Source: Chlorocebus sabaeus
Taxonomy: Eukaryota > Chordata > Mammalia > Primates > Cercopithecidae
DNA length: 64,000 nt
NCBI RefSeq assembly: GCF_047675955.1
Contig: NC_132931.1
Location: 4,213,501-4,277,500 of the forward strand
Direction: 5' to 3'
In this document: positions 11,891 through 22,594 of the stretch, piece by piece
Numbering within the stretch: the stretch's first letter is position 1
Layout: every line of letters starts with the position of its first letter
Made by a program: the position numbers and the translations under genes
The notes under the pieces: generated by a model
The model's input: the letters and a program-made list of their open reading frames with translations, nothing else
Database searches by the model: none
What the model was told of the DNA's origin: nothing

Positions 11891-12254
11891 ACGACTTGCC
11901 TGCTGATATATAAATTGGACATGGCTAGGAATTCTGATCTGGGGTTCTCTCACAGAAATCGTAACTCGGTCCATCAGTCTGTTCTCAGGAATGGGAGTAC
12001 AGTGGGGTGTGGCACATTATGTAAAAGCTATGCCAAAGGACTCTAGGACTATCCAAGGGTGAAAAGTAGCACGGTGACAATTTAATTTTATTCTCTATAG
12101 TTTGAAGTGTGATGGGAACCATTCTGAATGGCCGGTACCCACAGCATGTGGGAGGAGGGGGCTATTTTCATTTTTCTAGAGCCCAGACCACTGTGTGCTG
12201 GCCCACTAGAGTAACTGAATGGGTGTCTTTTTGAGGGCAAGGGCAGTCTCCAGC

Positions 12255-12720
12255 CATAACTGACCTCTCTGCCCTCATCTCCTAGTGCTCTGGCTCTCCC
12301 CAATTTCACTCTGGCCCGGTCAGTCTACTTGCTATTCCTCACACACACTACCATGGACACTGCTACCTTACGAATCCCTGTGCACACTGCCTGCAACGCT
12401 GTCCCTCCCCACCCGCCAACCCCGCCACACATACACCCACCGGATCCACATCTCACCTCCTTCAGATCTTCGCTTAAACGCCACCTTCTCAGCAAGGTCT
12501 TCCTTACATCCCTCCTCACTGTATTTCCCTCCCTGCTATTTTTCTCTCTATAGCACATCATCTCACACCAATTAGTCTACATACTTCAATGTTTTTGTCT
12601 CTCTCTCCCCACTATTAGCTCCAGGAAGGTGGGGTAGAGGTATTAATATCCCCAGCGCCGATAATAGTGCCTAAAATAGGGTAGGCATACAAAAAAATTT
12701 GTTAAAAAATAAATTGAAAT
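12255..12720 (+). mobile_element. L2 LINE 3' part, sense, reaching the 3' end
   Basis: Carries in order CACTCTGGCCCGGTCAGTCTACTTGCTATTCC, TTCGCTTAAACGCCACCTTCTCAGCAAGGTCTTCC, GCTCCAGGAAGGTGGGG, ATCCCCAGCGCCGATAATAG and TAGGGTAGGCATAC. These match L2 blocks TTGCTGTTCC, CAAATGCCACCTCCTC..GAAGCCTTCC, TATCCCCAGCGCCTAG and CATAGTAGGTGCTC. Explains the overlapping 73-96-residue frames. Confidence 0.85.
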
Positions 12721-14300
12721 TAGGGAGGCTGATACAATGATTTTGAGGTACCTGGAATATAGAACTGAAAATTTTCTTACACATCTCAGAGTCTTCATTT
12801 ATGAAAGAAGGACACACCTGCTTTTTAAATGTTTTCAACATCCTCTGAAAAGAAAACCAAGTCCTTAATTTGATTCGAGCCATATTTCCCCCTCCCTCCC
12901 TTTCCCCCATTCTACCCCCAGCCAATTCTGGATGCCTTTTTTTTTTCTTTTCTTTCTAAAGATTGGTATTCAGAAAGTCATGAGAAACCTGCATGAAAGA
13001 ATGGCCATGTTTTGTTGATTATAGCCATAAACTCTAGAAACAGTATATCCAACAGGGACTTATTCAAATACCAATTGAATTGGAACCTCCTTCTTCAAGA
13101 ATCCTTCTTTCAACAGCCTTTGTGTGGTGAAATAGACATATCCAGTGGGCTGCTGGGTTAATTACAGCTCTGCATAACTCTAACTGTCCCAGGGGGAAGA
13201 GCCCGGCTTGCCTGGCCTGTCTAAAGGTGTCACTTGCTTGACTTCCTTCTTGATCTCCTTATATTATTTCCAGCCTGCCCTTCCTTCCCCGGGAATGATT
13301 CCCTGTAAAGATATCCAGGAAGTTCGCAGGCTGAAACACACTGCCGGGGGTCAGATCCCCATGGCTTTTCTTGCTGACACAGACTACTAGACAATGCCCT
13401 TTGTTGCCGGTTTGGCTGGAGGGCAAAAGAAAGGGGAGCAAGGGGAGAACCAGTTCAGATGCTGCTGTTGCAGGTGGGGTTATAGACCATCTCTACAACC
13501 ACAGGCTTCTATTTCTCTGCCTCTTTTCTCCTGCTGATTCTCTCCCCGCCTCCACCCTCTTTCCTTTATCAGACTGCATTGTGTCCGCTTACTGACTTAA
13601 GTCTCTACATAACTGCACCCAAAGCTTATCCAGCCTCAGTTTACATACACGTCCAGGGATGAGCCGGATGCTGTGTGGGCCCAGTCCATGTTTAGATAGC
13701 GTTGACTCTAGGAAGCATATTTTATATATGGAAAAGAAATCTGTCACAGTACTAACTGCTGTGGCCAAATTTAATCTCCTCTCTCTCTACTGAGCAGACT
13801 TCCAAACATCCGGATCCAGTGCTTCACCTTGACCATGAGGCCTTCTTCACCTTAAACATCCTTATTTCCATCTGCCACGCCTCCTGGGTTTTGAGTTTTC
13901 ACAGTGGGGTGGAAGGTCAGACACTAGAACTGGTTCTCTGATGTTCCTTTCTCTGTTGGGTGGGGCTGGCAGTGGCCAGCTGAATAAGGCACTGAGGTCA
14001 TCCAGGAAGCTTTGTTAACCACTTGGTTCTTATCCTAAAAGACTTCAGAGATTGGACAGGGGAGGGGGGATAAAAACCAATCCCTACCAGCCACTGTAAA
14101 TACCAAATACCATTTAATACTGTTAGTTTTTTCCTCAGGCAAGTAACACTGTTGCTAATATTAGGGTGAATCTTTACTAAAATGTCTAGGCCATTCTCGC
14201 ATCTACCATTGCTAAGCCATGTGTCTCATACTATCCCTGAAGAGCCAGCCCATCACACTGTGCTAGGCTTATCTCCAGACTGAGTCTCTAAAACCATGAA
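12721..14300. other. Unique sequence
   Basis: A pyrimidine-rich patch lies at 12890-12955 (CCCTCCCTCCC, then a T run). No SINE, LINE or exon recognised elsewhere. Frames at 13208-13595 have no family resemblance. Confidence 0.45.
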
Positions 14301-14302
14301 CT

Positions 14303-14622
14303 GGCTGGGTGCGGTGGCTCACACCTGTAATCCCAGCACTTTGGGAGGCCAAGGCAGGTGGGTCACCTGAGGTCAGGAGTTCCAGACCAGCCTGGCCAAC
14401 CTGGCGAAACCCTGTCTCTACTAAAAATAAAAAAATTAGCCAGGTGTGGTGGCAGGTGCCTGTAATCCCGGCTACTCGGGAAGCTGAGGTGGGAGAATTG
14501 CTTGAACCCAGGAGGTGGAGGTTGCAGTGAGCCTAGACCGCTTTACTGCACTCCAGGCTGGGCAACAGAGCAAGACTCCGACTCAATTAAAAACAAACCA
14601 AAACAAACAAAAACAAACCACA
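14303..14622 (+). mobile_element. AluS, sense
   Basis: GGCTGGGTGCGGTGGCTCAC start, GGTCAGGAGTTCCAGACCAG, CCTGGCCAACCTGGCGAAAC and ATTAGCCAGGTGTGGTGGCAG, then a decayed A-rich tail of AAACAAACC units. It abuts the L2 to its right. The tail shows a change from CTCAAA to CTCAAT. Confidence 0.92.
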
Positions 14623-14624
14623 AA

Positions 14625-15140
14625 TCAGATCTTATCAATTATATGGCAAAAAACCTTCCAGTGGCTTCCCTCTCCCTCGGGACATCTGAAATCCCCTATA
14701 GCCTGCAAGGACAAGCCGTGCTCTGGCCTCTCATGCTTGCCCTCACTAATATCCAGCTACTCAGGCTTTCTAGAGATGCCAAACATGTTCCAGCCTCAGG
14801 GCCTTTGCTCTTGCTGTTCCCTCTGCCAGGTAGAGTTTTCCCCCAGATTTGTGGGTATCTACCTGCTTCTCTTTATTTGGGCCCTTCCTTAGAGAAGCTG
14901 CCCCGATCACTCTATCATAAATAGCACCCCCGTCACACCTTGCTCTTATCTCCTTAGCCTTTACATTTTTCCTTCATATTCTTTACCATCATCTGACATT
15001 GTATGCAGACACCACGCACATTTCTTCACCGCTCACCATCCGTACTAGGAGAATCAACCCAGAAGTGGCTGCTCCGTGATGGGTGTATGACTGGCATGTA
15101 ACAGACACTCAAATACTTGTTGACTGTATGAATGAGTTTT
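14625..15140 (+). mobile_element. L2 LINE 3' part, sense
   Basis: CTTCCAGTGGCTTCCCTCTC, CCTGCAAGGACAAGCCGTGC, CAGCCTCAGGGCCTTTGCTC, TTGCTGTTCCCTCTGCCAGG, GAAGCTGCCCCGATCAC and the 3' end ACAGACACTCAAATACTTGT with TGAATGAGT track the L2 consensus almost continuously for 500 bp. One of the best preserved L2s in the window. The 140- and 125-residue frames cross the Alu/L2 junction and are not genes. Confidence 0.9.
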
Positions 15141-15800
15141 CTTTTTTAAATTCTGACTTGGCCATCTGAAGCTATCTGTTTTCCTCACAACTTTCTGCCT
15201 TCTGCAAATGTGGTGTAGAATAACTATTATCCAACTACTGACGATAATTTCATATAGGGCAGAGTCCCATGACATAACTGTAGAGCGACCATCAACTCGG
15301 TCAGTTCAAGAAATTCACCAGTTTGCTGCAGCCACTCCACAGTTTCCCACCGAAGCCACAAAGGCTTCACAAAAGACCTTGTTGTAGACCTTGAGAAGAG
15401 GGAGTAAGATCGCCCTTTCCACTTTCGGTATCTGCCTAGTAAGCTTGTTTAAAAAAGGCGCTAAGTTCCAGTGACAAGTCTTAGTGACCTGACTCTTTGA
15501 ATCCTGCTTCCTCTTCACCAGCCTGCTCCATGCTGACCGGGTCTAGGATCCTGTAGAGCACCTTACGCTCACTGACCTGTGGCTACAGAACACTCCTTTC
15601 TCTTTAAAAAGTTCGGAGTGTATTTGCTCCCCTCTAGTCTCCCAGCCTCTCTCCTGATGTCCCACCTTTCTCCAACATCTCTGGCAGGGAGGGGTCAGTG
15701 ATTTCATTTACAAGATCTCTCCGTATGTGGGGAGGTAACTTGTCCAGGTCAGGAAAACCTGAGCTCATTTAAATCTTCTTGGATCTAAACTCCCTTTAAA
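15141..15800. other. Unique sequence
   Basis: No repeat family or exon recognised. The 67-73-residue minus-strand frames have no recognisable domain. Confidence 0.45.
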
Positions 15801-15813
15801 CCAAGAAAATTCT

Positions 15814-15992
15814 TTTTTTTTTTTTTTTTTTGAGCCGCCCGCCACCACGCCCAGCTAGATTTTTCTATTTTTCAGTAGAGACGGGGTTTCACCGTGTTAG
15901 CCAGGATGGTCTCGATCTCCTGACCTCGTGATCCGCCCATCTCGGCCTCCCAAAGTGCTGGGATTACAGGCTTGAGCCACCGTGCCCGACCA
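15814..15992 (-). mobile_element. AluY, antisense, internally deleted
   Basis: After poly(T) and only GAG, the text jumps to CCGCCCGCCACCACGCCC, so most of the right monomer is missing. The left monomer is intact to GCCCGACC. Exact 13-bp duplications CCAAGAAAATTCT at 15801-15813 and 15995-16007 show that both insertion ends are present. The TTGAGCC end (sense GGCTCAAG) is AluYR-like. Confidence 0.93.
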
Positions 15993-16007
15993 AGCCAAGA
16001 AAATTCT

Positions 16008-16679
16008 ATACTTTTCCTTCTAAAGATCATATTCTGGACAGGAAGGTAGAGCAGGAGGTGAACCTCTCTGCCTTCTCTGGGTCATCCATCAATACCACAC
16101 CTTCCGTCCAAGGACAAAGCCTCCCTCTTTTCTTAATCTTGATCAGAACATAAAAAGCAAAAACTAAAACAAAATTATGCCGAAAACCCTACTAATCCTT
16201 AGGATTTCTGGGAGCTTCAGTTAATGCGGACACTATTCTCCTAGTCTGGGTCACATATTTTCCTTCAAATCGCCCTCACTGGTTGTCGCATATAAGCCCC
16301 ATCTCTCCCCTTCACCAGAGCCGACTATTGAGTCAAAATAACAACTCCAAGGCTGCTGGAGTCTCTTGACGTCTTCCTTCAGCCTCAAGCTTCAGAATCT
16401 TCTTGTCTTCTCTGGCGCATGTCAGATAAGTCCTCAACTTTGTATCTGAAGGTGGGGTGATCACTTTCTCCTGCTCACATTTCACCAAGCAATTCCTTTT
16501 TGGAAAGGAGCAGGACAGAATTAGACCTTGCTTCCTCCTACCTCTAGGAGAGGAAATGCCCAACACATGTCAAGAATCTATCAGAAGTGCTGGCTTTGGA
16601 CCCTAGTCCCTCTAGCAGTGGAGATTAAGGACAGCCTCAAGCATCAAAGTCAGGCCTGTGAGATGTCAGTGCTACTCAC
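16008..16679. other. Unique sequence
   Basis: No repeat or exon recognised. The 77-residue minus-strand frame near 16333 is unremarkable. Confidence 0.45.
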
Positions 16680-17195
16680 CTGCTTAGTATTGTGATATTT
16701 TGTTAATTTACTTACTCTTACCAGGGCTTACTTTCCTCACATATAAAATGGGGATAATGAAACAACCACCCTGTTAGGCTGTGTAAGAATTAAGTGACAT
16801 AGGCCGGGCACGGTTCATGCCTGTAATCCCAGCACTTTGGGAGGCCGAGATGGGCAGATCACGAGATCAGAAGATGGAGACCATCCTGGCTAACATGGTG
16901 AAACCCTGTCACTACTAAAAGTACAAAATATTAGCCAGGCGTGGTGGTGGGCACCTGTAGTCCCAGCAACTTGGGAGGCTGAGGCAGGAGAATGGTTGGA
17001 ACCCAGGAGGAGGAGCTTGCAGTGAGCTGAGATGGTGTCACTGCACTCCAACCTCGGCAACAGAGCAAGAATCCGTCCCAAAAAAAAAAAAAGAATTAAG
17101 TGACATAATACAAGAAACTTCCCACAAAAAATCAAAGAAGTAAATAAATACACTGTTTGACACAAAAAGTATTCAATAAATACTAACAGTTAAAT
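16680..17195 (+). mobile_element. MIR SINE, sense, split by an AluY
   Basis: Left part (16680-16801) has CTTACTTTCCTCACATATAAAATGGGGATAATG and AAGAATTAAGTGACATA. Right part (17108-17195) has TTTGACACAAAAAGTATTCAATAAATACTAACAG, the MIR 3' end. The two halves join cleanly once the Alu at 16802-17090 and one duplication copy are removed. Confidence 0.85.
16802..17090 (+). mobile_element. AluY, sense
   Basis: Starts GGCCGGGCACGG, contains GAGACCATCCTGGCTAACATG and GGAGCTTGCAGTGAGCTGAGA (Y-type), and ends in A13. Exact 17-bp duplications AAGAATTAAGTGACATA flank it at 16785-16801 and 17091-17107. Inserted in an MIR. Confidence 0.95.
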
Positions 17196-17554
17196 TTTTG
17201 TTATGCCTCCAGTATGGTACCTGTTTCCCTCCCAGTTGATCCCAACCTAAACTCACTACTTTCTCTGCCTACTGCATCAGATTTTGATCTTGGTCTCATC
17301 CCATCAAGTTTCAGTCCTACCCAATGAGGTTATTTACTTGGCCAGAGGCAGATAGAGGTTTTCTGGAGTCTGAAGCTTAAACCCTTGTGGAGGGTGCTTT
17401 TTAAGAAAATGAATACGAAGTTATGAATATAAAATTAGGTATGAGGCCTTGGATGAGATCCCAGCAACTGAAGGGCCTTGAGGCTTTCAGCTATTAGCCC
17501 GGGTGAATCCACCTCTGTTTACACCCTTTTTATGCCTGGTGCAGTCGAGAGATC

Positions 17555-17690
17555 AAAGGCTGTGTGGAAGTCAGACGTTTATCTCAATCACTTTGGAGTC
17601 TCTATTTCCTTGTTTGTAAAATGAAGCGAATAATGTCTCATTTAGTTCCCACAACCAACCTAGGAAGTAGATAATTGTTTTACATTCTCT
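17555..17690 (+). repeat. Weak MIR fragment, sense
   Basis: TTTGGAGTCTCTATTTCCTTGTTTGTAAAATGAAGCGAATAATG resembles MIR CTCAGTTTCCTCATCTGTAAAATGGGGATAAT. Only the core is visible. Confidence 0.5.
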
Positions 17691-17764
17691 TCCATCAGTT
17701 GCCAAATCTTGCTTATTTGATCTCCAGGATGAATTTAGTTCCTTTTCTTCTCTCAGCCCCCACA

Positions 17765-18310
17765 CTGCCTACTCTGAGTCACCATGCTCTCTCACCTGGG
17801 TAACAGTCTCTCCTCACTGCTGATCTTCACTCTGGCCTCCCTCAAGCTGTCCTCCACACTGCTGCCAGAGTCATCGTTTAAACGACAAATCTGGTCATGT
17901 CTATCCCTGCTTTAAATGCTCCACTGACTCCCAATTGATCTTTTCAAGACTAACTGTACACACCCGCACACACGCACGCAATCTGTTACTTAATGTTTTT
18001 GTCTCACACTAACGTTTAAAATCAATACATTTTATTTAACAAGTATTTTGAAATTGTGAACAGATATTATTCACTTTATTTATACGTGCATGGAATAGCT
18101 ATAGAATTGATCATGTATTTGTCCACAAAGAAAACCTTAACCAGCGCACGAAAGTGGAGTCTATAAAGGTTGTATTTCACCTTACATTTTAAGGGCAGCG
18201 AACATGCCTATTTTGTCTGCTGCCGCATCCCAAAAGCCTTATTCACTACCTAGCAGAGAGTAGGTTTTGGTAAATATATGGCAAAGGAAAGAAAAAATGA
18301 ATGCATGAAT
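17765..18310 (+). mobile_element. L2 LINE, sense, interrupted
   Basis: 17770-17950 carries CACTGCTGCCAGAGTCATCG, CGACAAATCTGGTCATGTCT and CCTGCTTTAAATGCTCCACTGACTCCC, matching L2 CTGCAGCCAGAGTGATC, CAAATCTGATCATGTCACTC and CTTAAAACCCTTCAATGGCTCCC. 18190-18310 carries the 3' end (GGGCAGCGAACATGCC, ACCTAGCAGAGAGTAGG). The middle is a CA/CG run and AT-rich text, probably a later insertion or decay. Confidence 0.75.
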
Positions 18311-20134
18311 AACAGATACCAGTAGCTAAGCTGCTTTTCACATAGAAGATACTGAAATTCACTATGACAATGTTCTGAGTATTCTTAGATTGAGAGGCAA
18401 GAATATAATTACTGCATAATTATTATTTCATATTAATCATTAGGTACCAAAAATGTCCTCCTTCCCATGACATAACAATTTATTCCATATCAGCTGGTTT
18501 CATGGTCTATCGAGAAGTGCTTCTTCTTCTTCAACATGAAGGACTCTTGTTTGGGTGGGTGTCCCTCTGGGTTACCTAGTTTTCCTAGATGTATAAGATG
18601 TGTTCCCTTGCTGGTTAAGAGTCTGACACTAGTGTCACTTTAAAATCACTGACCACACAGAGTCAGCTATCTCTGTTTTCTCCACCATGTTCCAGGTCAA
18701 GACGACATGGTGAAAACAACACTTGCACCGCTTATCCACCTCTACCTACCTCCTGCCCGAGACTTTCCGTCCTAAATGTGCTTCCCTGACTTCTGTTCCA
18801 GGCTCCACAGTCGCTGTCCCTCCCTCTACCCTGCTGGAACCCCCCCCGCCCACTTGCATGGGGGTACACAGACAGCTGGGGCTTGCCTCCTGGAGCAAGA
18901 ATAGCATGATTACTAAGGCCCCCTTTCAGCTTTGTACTGCTGGAGAAAGTAACATGTGTTGTATGTCTAGGGAAACTAGGCTGTCCAGAGGGACATCCAC
19001 TCAATTGCGAGTCTTTGTGGTAATCCTGATGACCTCCCAGGTTTACTGCAGCAGCCCACAGACCCGCAGGGAATATGAGGCAGAGGATCCTCTTCATCGG
19101 GCCCCTCTATTCCCTGATTCTCTCCCTCATTGTCAGAACATACTCCACTGGCAATTACCTGCAAATTCCCACCAATTATCATCAGCCCAATGACCTCAAG
19201 AGGCCAGCTTGTAAGCCACCTTGGAAGTAAAGAAGAAAATATCCAAGGATTTTACCTCTCCTCACATTTCTCCAGCTTCTGGCCAATGTGAAGGAATTTA
19301 ACATGCCCTGTAGCCTGTCCCAAACTATGAAGCCTGATTTTTCATTAGGTCATGAGATATTTGGTCTCCTACTGAGAGGTTTCAGGCAGTTGTGAGCAGC
19401 CTGGAGAGACACCATTGGGATAGTCCTTCCTGACCTCTCCAAATCATGTCACTACATATGTCACAGAGCCGAGTGGCTCCTCCAACCTGCTTTCTCTTCA
19501 GTAAAGGGAGGCAGAAGAAAACTTCCTGAGGCCAAGTCCTTCTGGTGTTTTTCCTCTCAAAGTTCCAGGACCAAACTGAGGTGAGGGCAGAGGGTTGAGA
19601 AAAGCTTCATTCAACCTCTGAAAGTCAGTAGAAGTAGGCTGACTGGTGTGCTTCCTTGATTTTTCTTTTCTCTCTCCCTCTCTCTAAAAATGGGAAGCAG
19701 GAGGAGCTAAGGATGCCATAAATGAGAAGAAAGATGCCAGATGGAGGGAGGCAGAGGAGGTAAGAGAGATAATGACGAGGGCACAATGCCCAAGTGCAGA
19801 AATAGAGGAATGGGACTTGCTCCTCCAAAGTGAAACAATCCGTAAACAATAAAGAAATCCCAGAATAACCGACATGAAAATTTCTCATCCTGTTATCCAA
19901 GACCCTGAAAGTGTATTAACCTAGACCTACCTCAACCTCGCCGACCTCATATTCCAGTTAACCAGAAAACACACTCCTTTTCCACAAAACCGTGCTGATT
20001 ACCATTCCAACTATCTGGAGCATCTTTCTCTGGCACTTTCCAAAATAAACTCATACCTTAACCCCTAATCAATGCCAGCCCTCTTGGGACATCTCTGGCC
20101 CTTATAATATTAGGTAATGAACGCAACCTTCTAG
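18311..20134. other. Unique sequence
   Basis: 1.8 kb without gene or clear transposon. It includes the longest plus-strand frame in this part (18723-19193, 156 codons), with a C-rich core and no recognisable domain. A C-rich run CCCCCCCGCCC lies near 18840. Confidence 0.45.
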
Positions 20135-20335
20135 CAGACTAATTGTACTAGGGGTGAGACCGTAGGCAAGTTACCTAAATGTTCTGGGCCTCAGTGACCT
20201 TATTTATGAATAGGATGATAACAATGGTACTTACTTTATTGTGCTGATGCCAAGATGAAAGAACGTGGCTTACGTGAAGTGCTTAAAAGTATCTGGCATA
20301 CAACAAATGCTCAACAAATGCCACGGTTTATCACA
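20135..20335 (+). mobile_element. MIR SINE, sense
   Basis: GGTGAGACCGTAGGCAAGTTACCTAAATGTTCTGGGCCTCAGTGACC, TGAATAGGATGATAACAATGGTAC and TAAAAGTATCTGGCATACAACAAATGCTCAACAAATG follow the MIR core and 3' half in order. Confidence 0.85.
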
Positions 20336-20504
20336 CATTCTTGTACTTGACTGTGTGTTGCTCTGAGTGACTTGGGGATAGATTCATAACTGTCTCCTCT
20401 GTTTTCTCAAGCAGGCTAGGAGCTCTTAGAGAACAGCTGTTATGCCTAAAACCTATTTGAGGTACTCCAAAGCTGTGCACATAATAGGGACTAAAAGAGT
20501 TCCG

Positions 20505-20625
20505 GAAGAGCAGTATCATTGAGCATCTACCATGTGTTAGGCAATGCAATAGATGGTGAAGAGACAAGAACAAAGCTCTGTGGGGCCTACCTCAGGGTCA
20601 CAGGGAGTGTGGGAGGAGGCAAACA
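20505..20625 (-). mobile_element. L2 3' end fragment, antisense
   Basis: ATTGAGCATCTACCATGTGTTAGGCAATGCAATAGATGGTGAAG is the reverse of the L2 3' terminus, continuing into a CTGTGGGGCCTACCTC block. Confidence 0.65.
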
Positions 20626-21724
20626 TTTTCTAGATTAACACACCCCCCTTTCCTGTGCCTGCTCCCACATCCTTTGGGAAGAGGCTGGTGGCATGCTTGC
20701 ATTTGTACTCAGCACAGCTACAGATTTGTTGAACATTGTGTTTTGATTAAAAATTAATAGTTGCATTTGACCCACATGGATTAATTTCACTTTCTCTAAG
20801 TATCCCCTTAATTGACAAACTACCATTAAGTGAAAGAACCAATTAAACAGAGCAAACTACTCCCTCCGCCAGTCTTCATCCTCCTTCCTCCCTCTCCATG
20901 GTGTCCTGCCTGAATGTTTTAATAGACTATTTCCATACTAGCACAATGAGATTAATTACTCAGCAAACACAGAAGAACAAAGGTGGGAGGTGTGCTCCAT
21001 GCGGTGCCAGGCCTTGCTCAATCTACCAAAGAGCAAGTGGGTGAAGACCTGGGGAAGGGAAGAAAGACAAGCGATCCACTTCCATGACCTCAAAAGATTG
21101 ACAAGTGCGGTTCATGTCAATTAATTGGCACTCCCAAGCTTATCAGCCATCAGAGGCTGCTCAATGTGCTGATGTATCACAGTTTGGCAAAACTCCTTGA
21201 TCAACTCCCTGGAATGTGCTGGCAAGGTTATTCTAATAACAAGCTGGACAAAGTCCACTTCTTGTGCACTGCAACAAGTACTCCAACGTCCTACCAAGGG
21301 GACATGAAACTCCTTCTCATGTTAAAGTCAGAATGTTAAATGGGATGACTATGCTTATCTGGGTCTCTCAGTTGGGCCCTAAAGAATACTTTCTGCTGGG
21401 GTTTCCTACAGGTTTTTAGATTTTACTATTAGAGTGTCTCTGTGCTCCTTTGTAAGGCTCTGCCAAAGTGAGTGAACAGGAACACTGTACCTTTATTGTG
21501 GCTGGAGAGCTCCAAGAAACTTCTACTTGAGATGGGTCCAAAACAACTCACTGCCTTGAAACAGGAGATGTGTAGACCTAAACCCACCTTTCATCTGGAG
21601 ACTCACAGGCCTATGTCTTTCTAATGAAAGTATCTGAAACCAACCAAATTTGCCAGTTAAAATTTAGGCACAGGTAGTTGGAGAACCAAATGAGTGATGA
21701 TTGACTTTGTTCTCCCCAGCAGAT
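20626..21724. other. Unique sequence with AT-rich motif cluster
   Basis: No transposon or exon recognised. 20930-21260 contains GATTAATTACTC, GTCAATTAATTGGCAC and other TAATTA-like words, so it is a weak candidate for conserved non-coding DNA. Confidence 0.4.
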
Positions 21725-21968
21725 TTTTTTTTTTTTTTTTTTTTTTTGAGACGGAGTCTTACTCTATCACCCAGGCTGGAGTGCAGTGGCCCAATCTCAG
21801 CTCACTGCGACCTTTGCGTCCCAGGTTCAAGCAATTCTTCCTGCCTCAGCCTCCTGAGTAGCTGGGACTACAAGCACCCGCCACCACACCTGGCTAATTT
21901 TTGTATTTTTAGTAGAGATGGGGTTTCACCATATTGTTCAGCTTAGTCTCGAACTCCTGACCTGAGGA
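21725..21968 (-). mobile_element. AluS, antisense, 5'-truncated
   Basis: Poly(T) of over 20, then GAGACGGAGTCTTACTCTAT, CCACCACACCTGGCTAATT and TAGTAGAGATGGGGTTTCAC. The match stops after GAACTCCTGACCTGAGGA, so about 50 bp of the Alu 5' end is missing. Gives the FFFFFFLRRSLTLSPRLECS translation. Confidence 0.92.
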
Positions 21969-22277
21969 CCATGAGACCCTCTGCCCCACAGTCTGGCTCT
22001 GTTGTCCTTGGCTTACCCCGGAAGGAGTCTTACTGAACCTACAGTGTGGCTCGTTCATCAGGCACCCAAAGGAAGCTCCCAGGTTTACATTCCAATCCCT
22101 GGCCCATCCCCTTTGAGCTGCAAAGGAGCCTGAGGCGCTGCTTTCATTACTTCAGTTTTACAGGTAATTAAGCCCAGGTAAGTGGGCTGTGTATTTTGTA
22201 AAACACAGTGCCTTGTCTGAGTTTAGACTTAGGTTACACTCTGAGATGGTTTCCCAAAAGTAACTGAGAACACTGGT
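21969..22277. other. Unique sequence
   Basis: No feature recognised between the two Alus. Confidence 0.4.
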
Positions 22278-22290
22278 AAGAATGTCTTCT

Positions 22291-22578
22291 CCGGTGGCTC
22301 AAGCCTGTAATCCCAGCACTTTGGGAGGCCGAGACGGGCGGATCACGAGGTCAGGAGATCGAGACCATCCTGGCTAACACGGTGAAACCCCGTCTCTACT
22401 AAAAAATACAAAAAAACTAGCCGGGCGAGATGGCGGGCGCCTGTAGTCCCAGCTACTCGGGAGGCTGAGGCAGGAGAATGGCGTAAACCCGGGAGGCGGA
22501 GCTTGCAGTGAGCTGAGATCCGGCCACTGCACTCCAGCCTGGGCGACAGAGCAAGACTCCGTCTCAAAAAAAAAAAAA
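22291..22578 (+). mobile_element. AluYR-type (Old World monkey), sense, almost complete
   Basis: Very low divergence. Diagnostic-looking text is GGTGGCTCAAGCCTG, TAGCCGGGCGAGATGGCGG and GAGCTGAGATCCGGCCACTG. The first eight or nine Alu bases are missing. Flanked by exact AAGAATGTCTTCT copies at 22278-22290 and 22579-22591 (the right one shares As with the tail). Retained CpGs throughout indicate a young insertion. Used here as the main evidence for a cercopithecid source. Confidence 0.95.
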
Positions 22579-22594
22579 AAGAATGTCTTCTCTG

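Larger units (their letters stand above)
8906..12254. other. Unique sequence; conserved-looking island near 10 kb
   Basis: 3.3 kb without gene or clear transposon. It holds a 19-bp tandem duplication (9481-9518), A-rich tracts at 10453-10516 (with a short CA run) and 11830-11890, and an island at 9935-10090 rich in TAATTA-like words. Open frames are short and unremarkable. Confidence 0.45.

Noticed and set aside
14502..14924. 140- and 125-codon frames
   Set aside because: They start in the AluS at 14303-14622 and run into the L2 that follows, so they are repeat translations.
18723..19193. 156-codon plus-strand frame overlapped by two minus-strand frames
   Set aside because: Opposing frames of similar length and no recognised protein family. 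It most probably reflects locally high GC and few stop codons.
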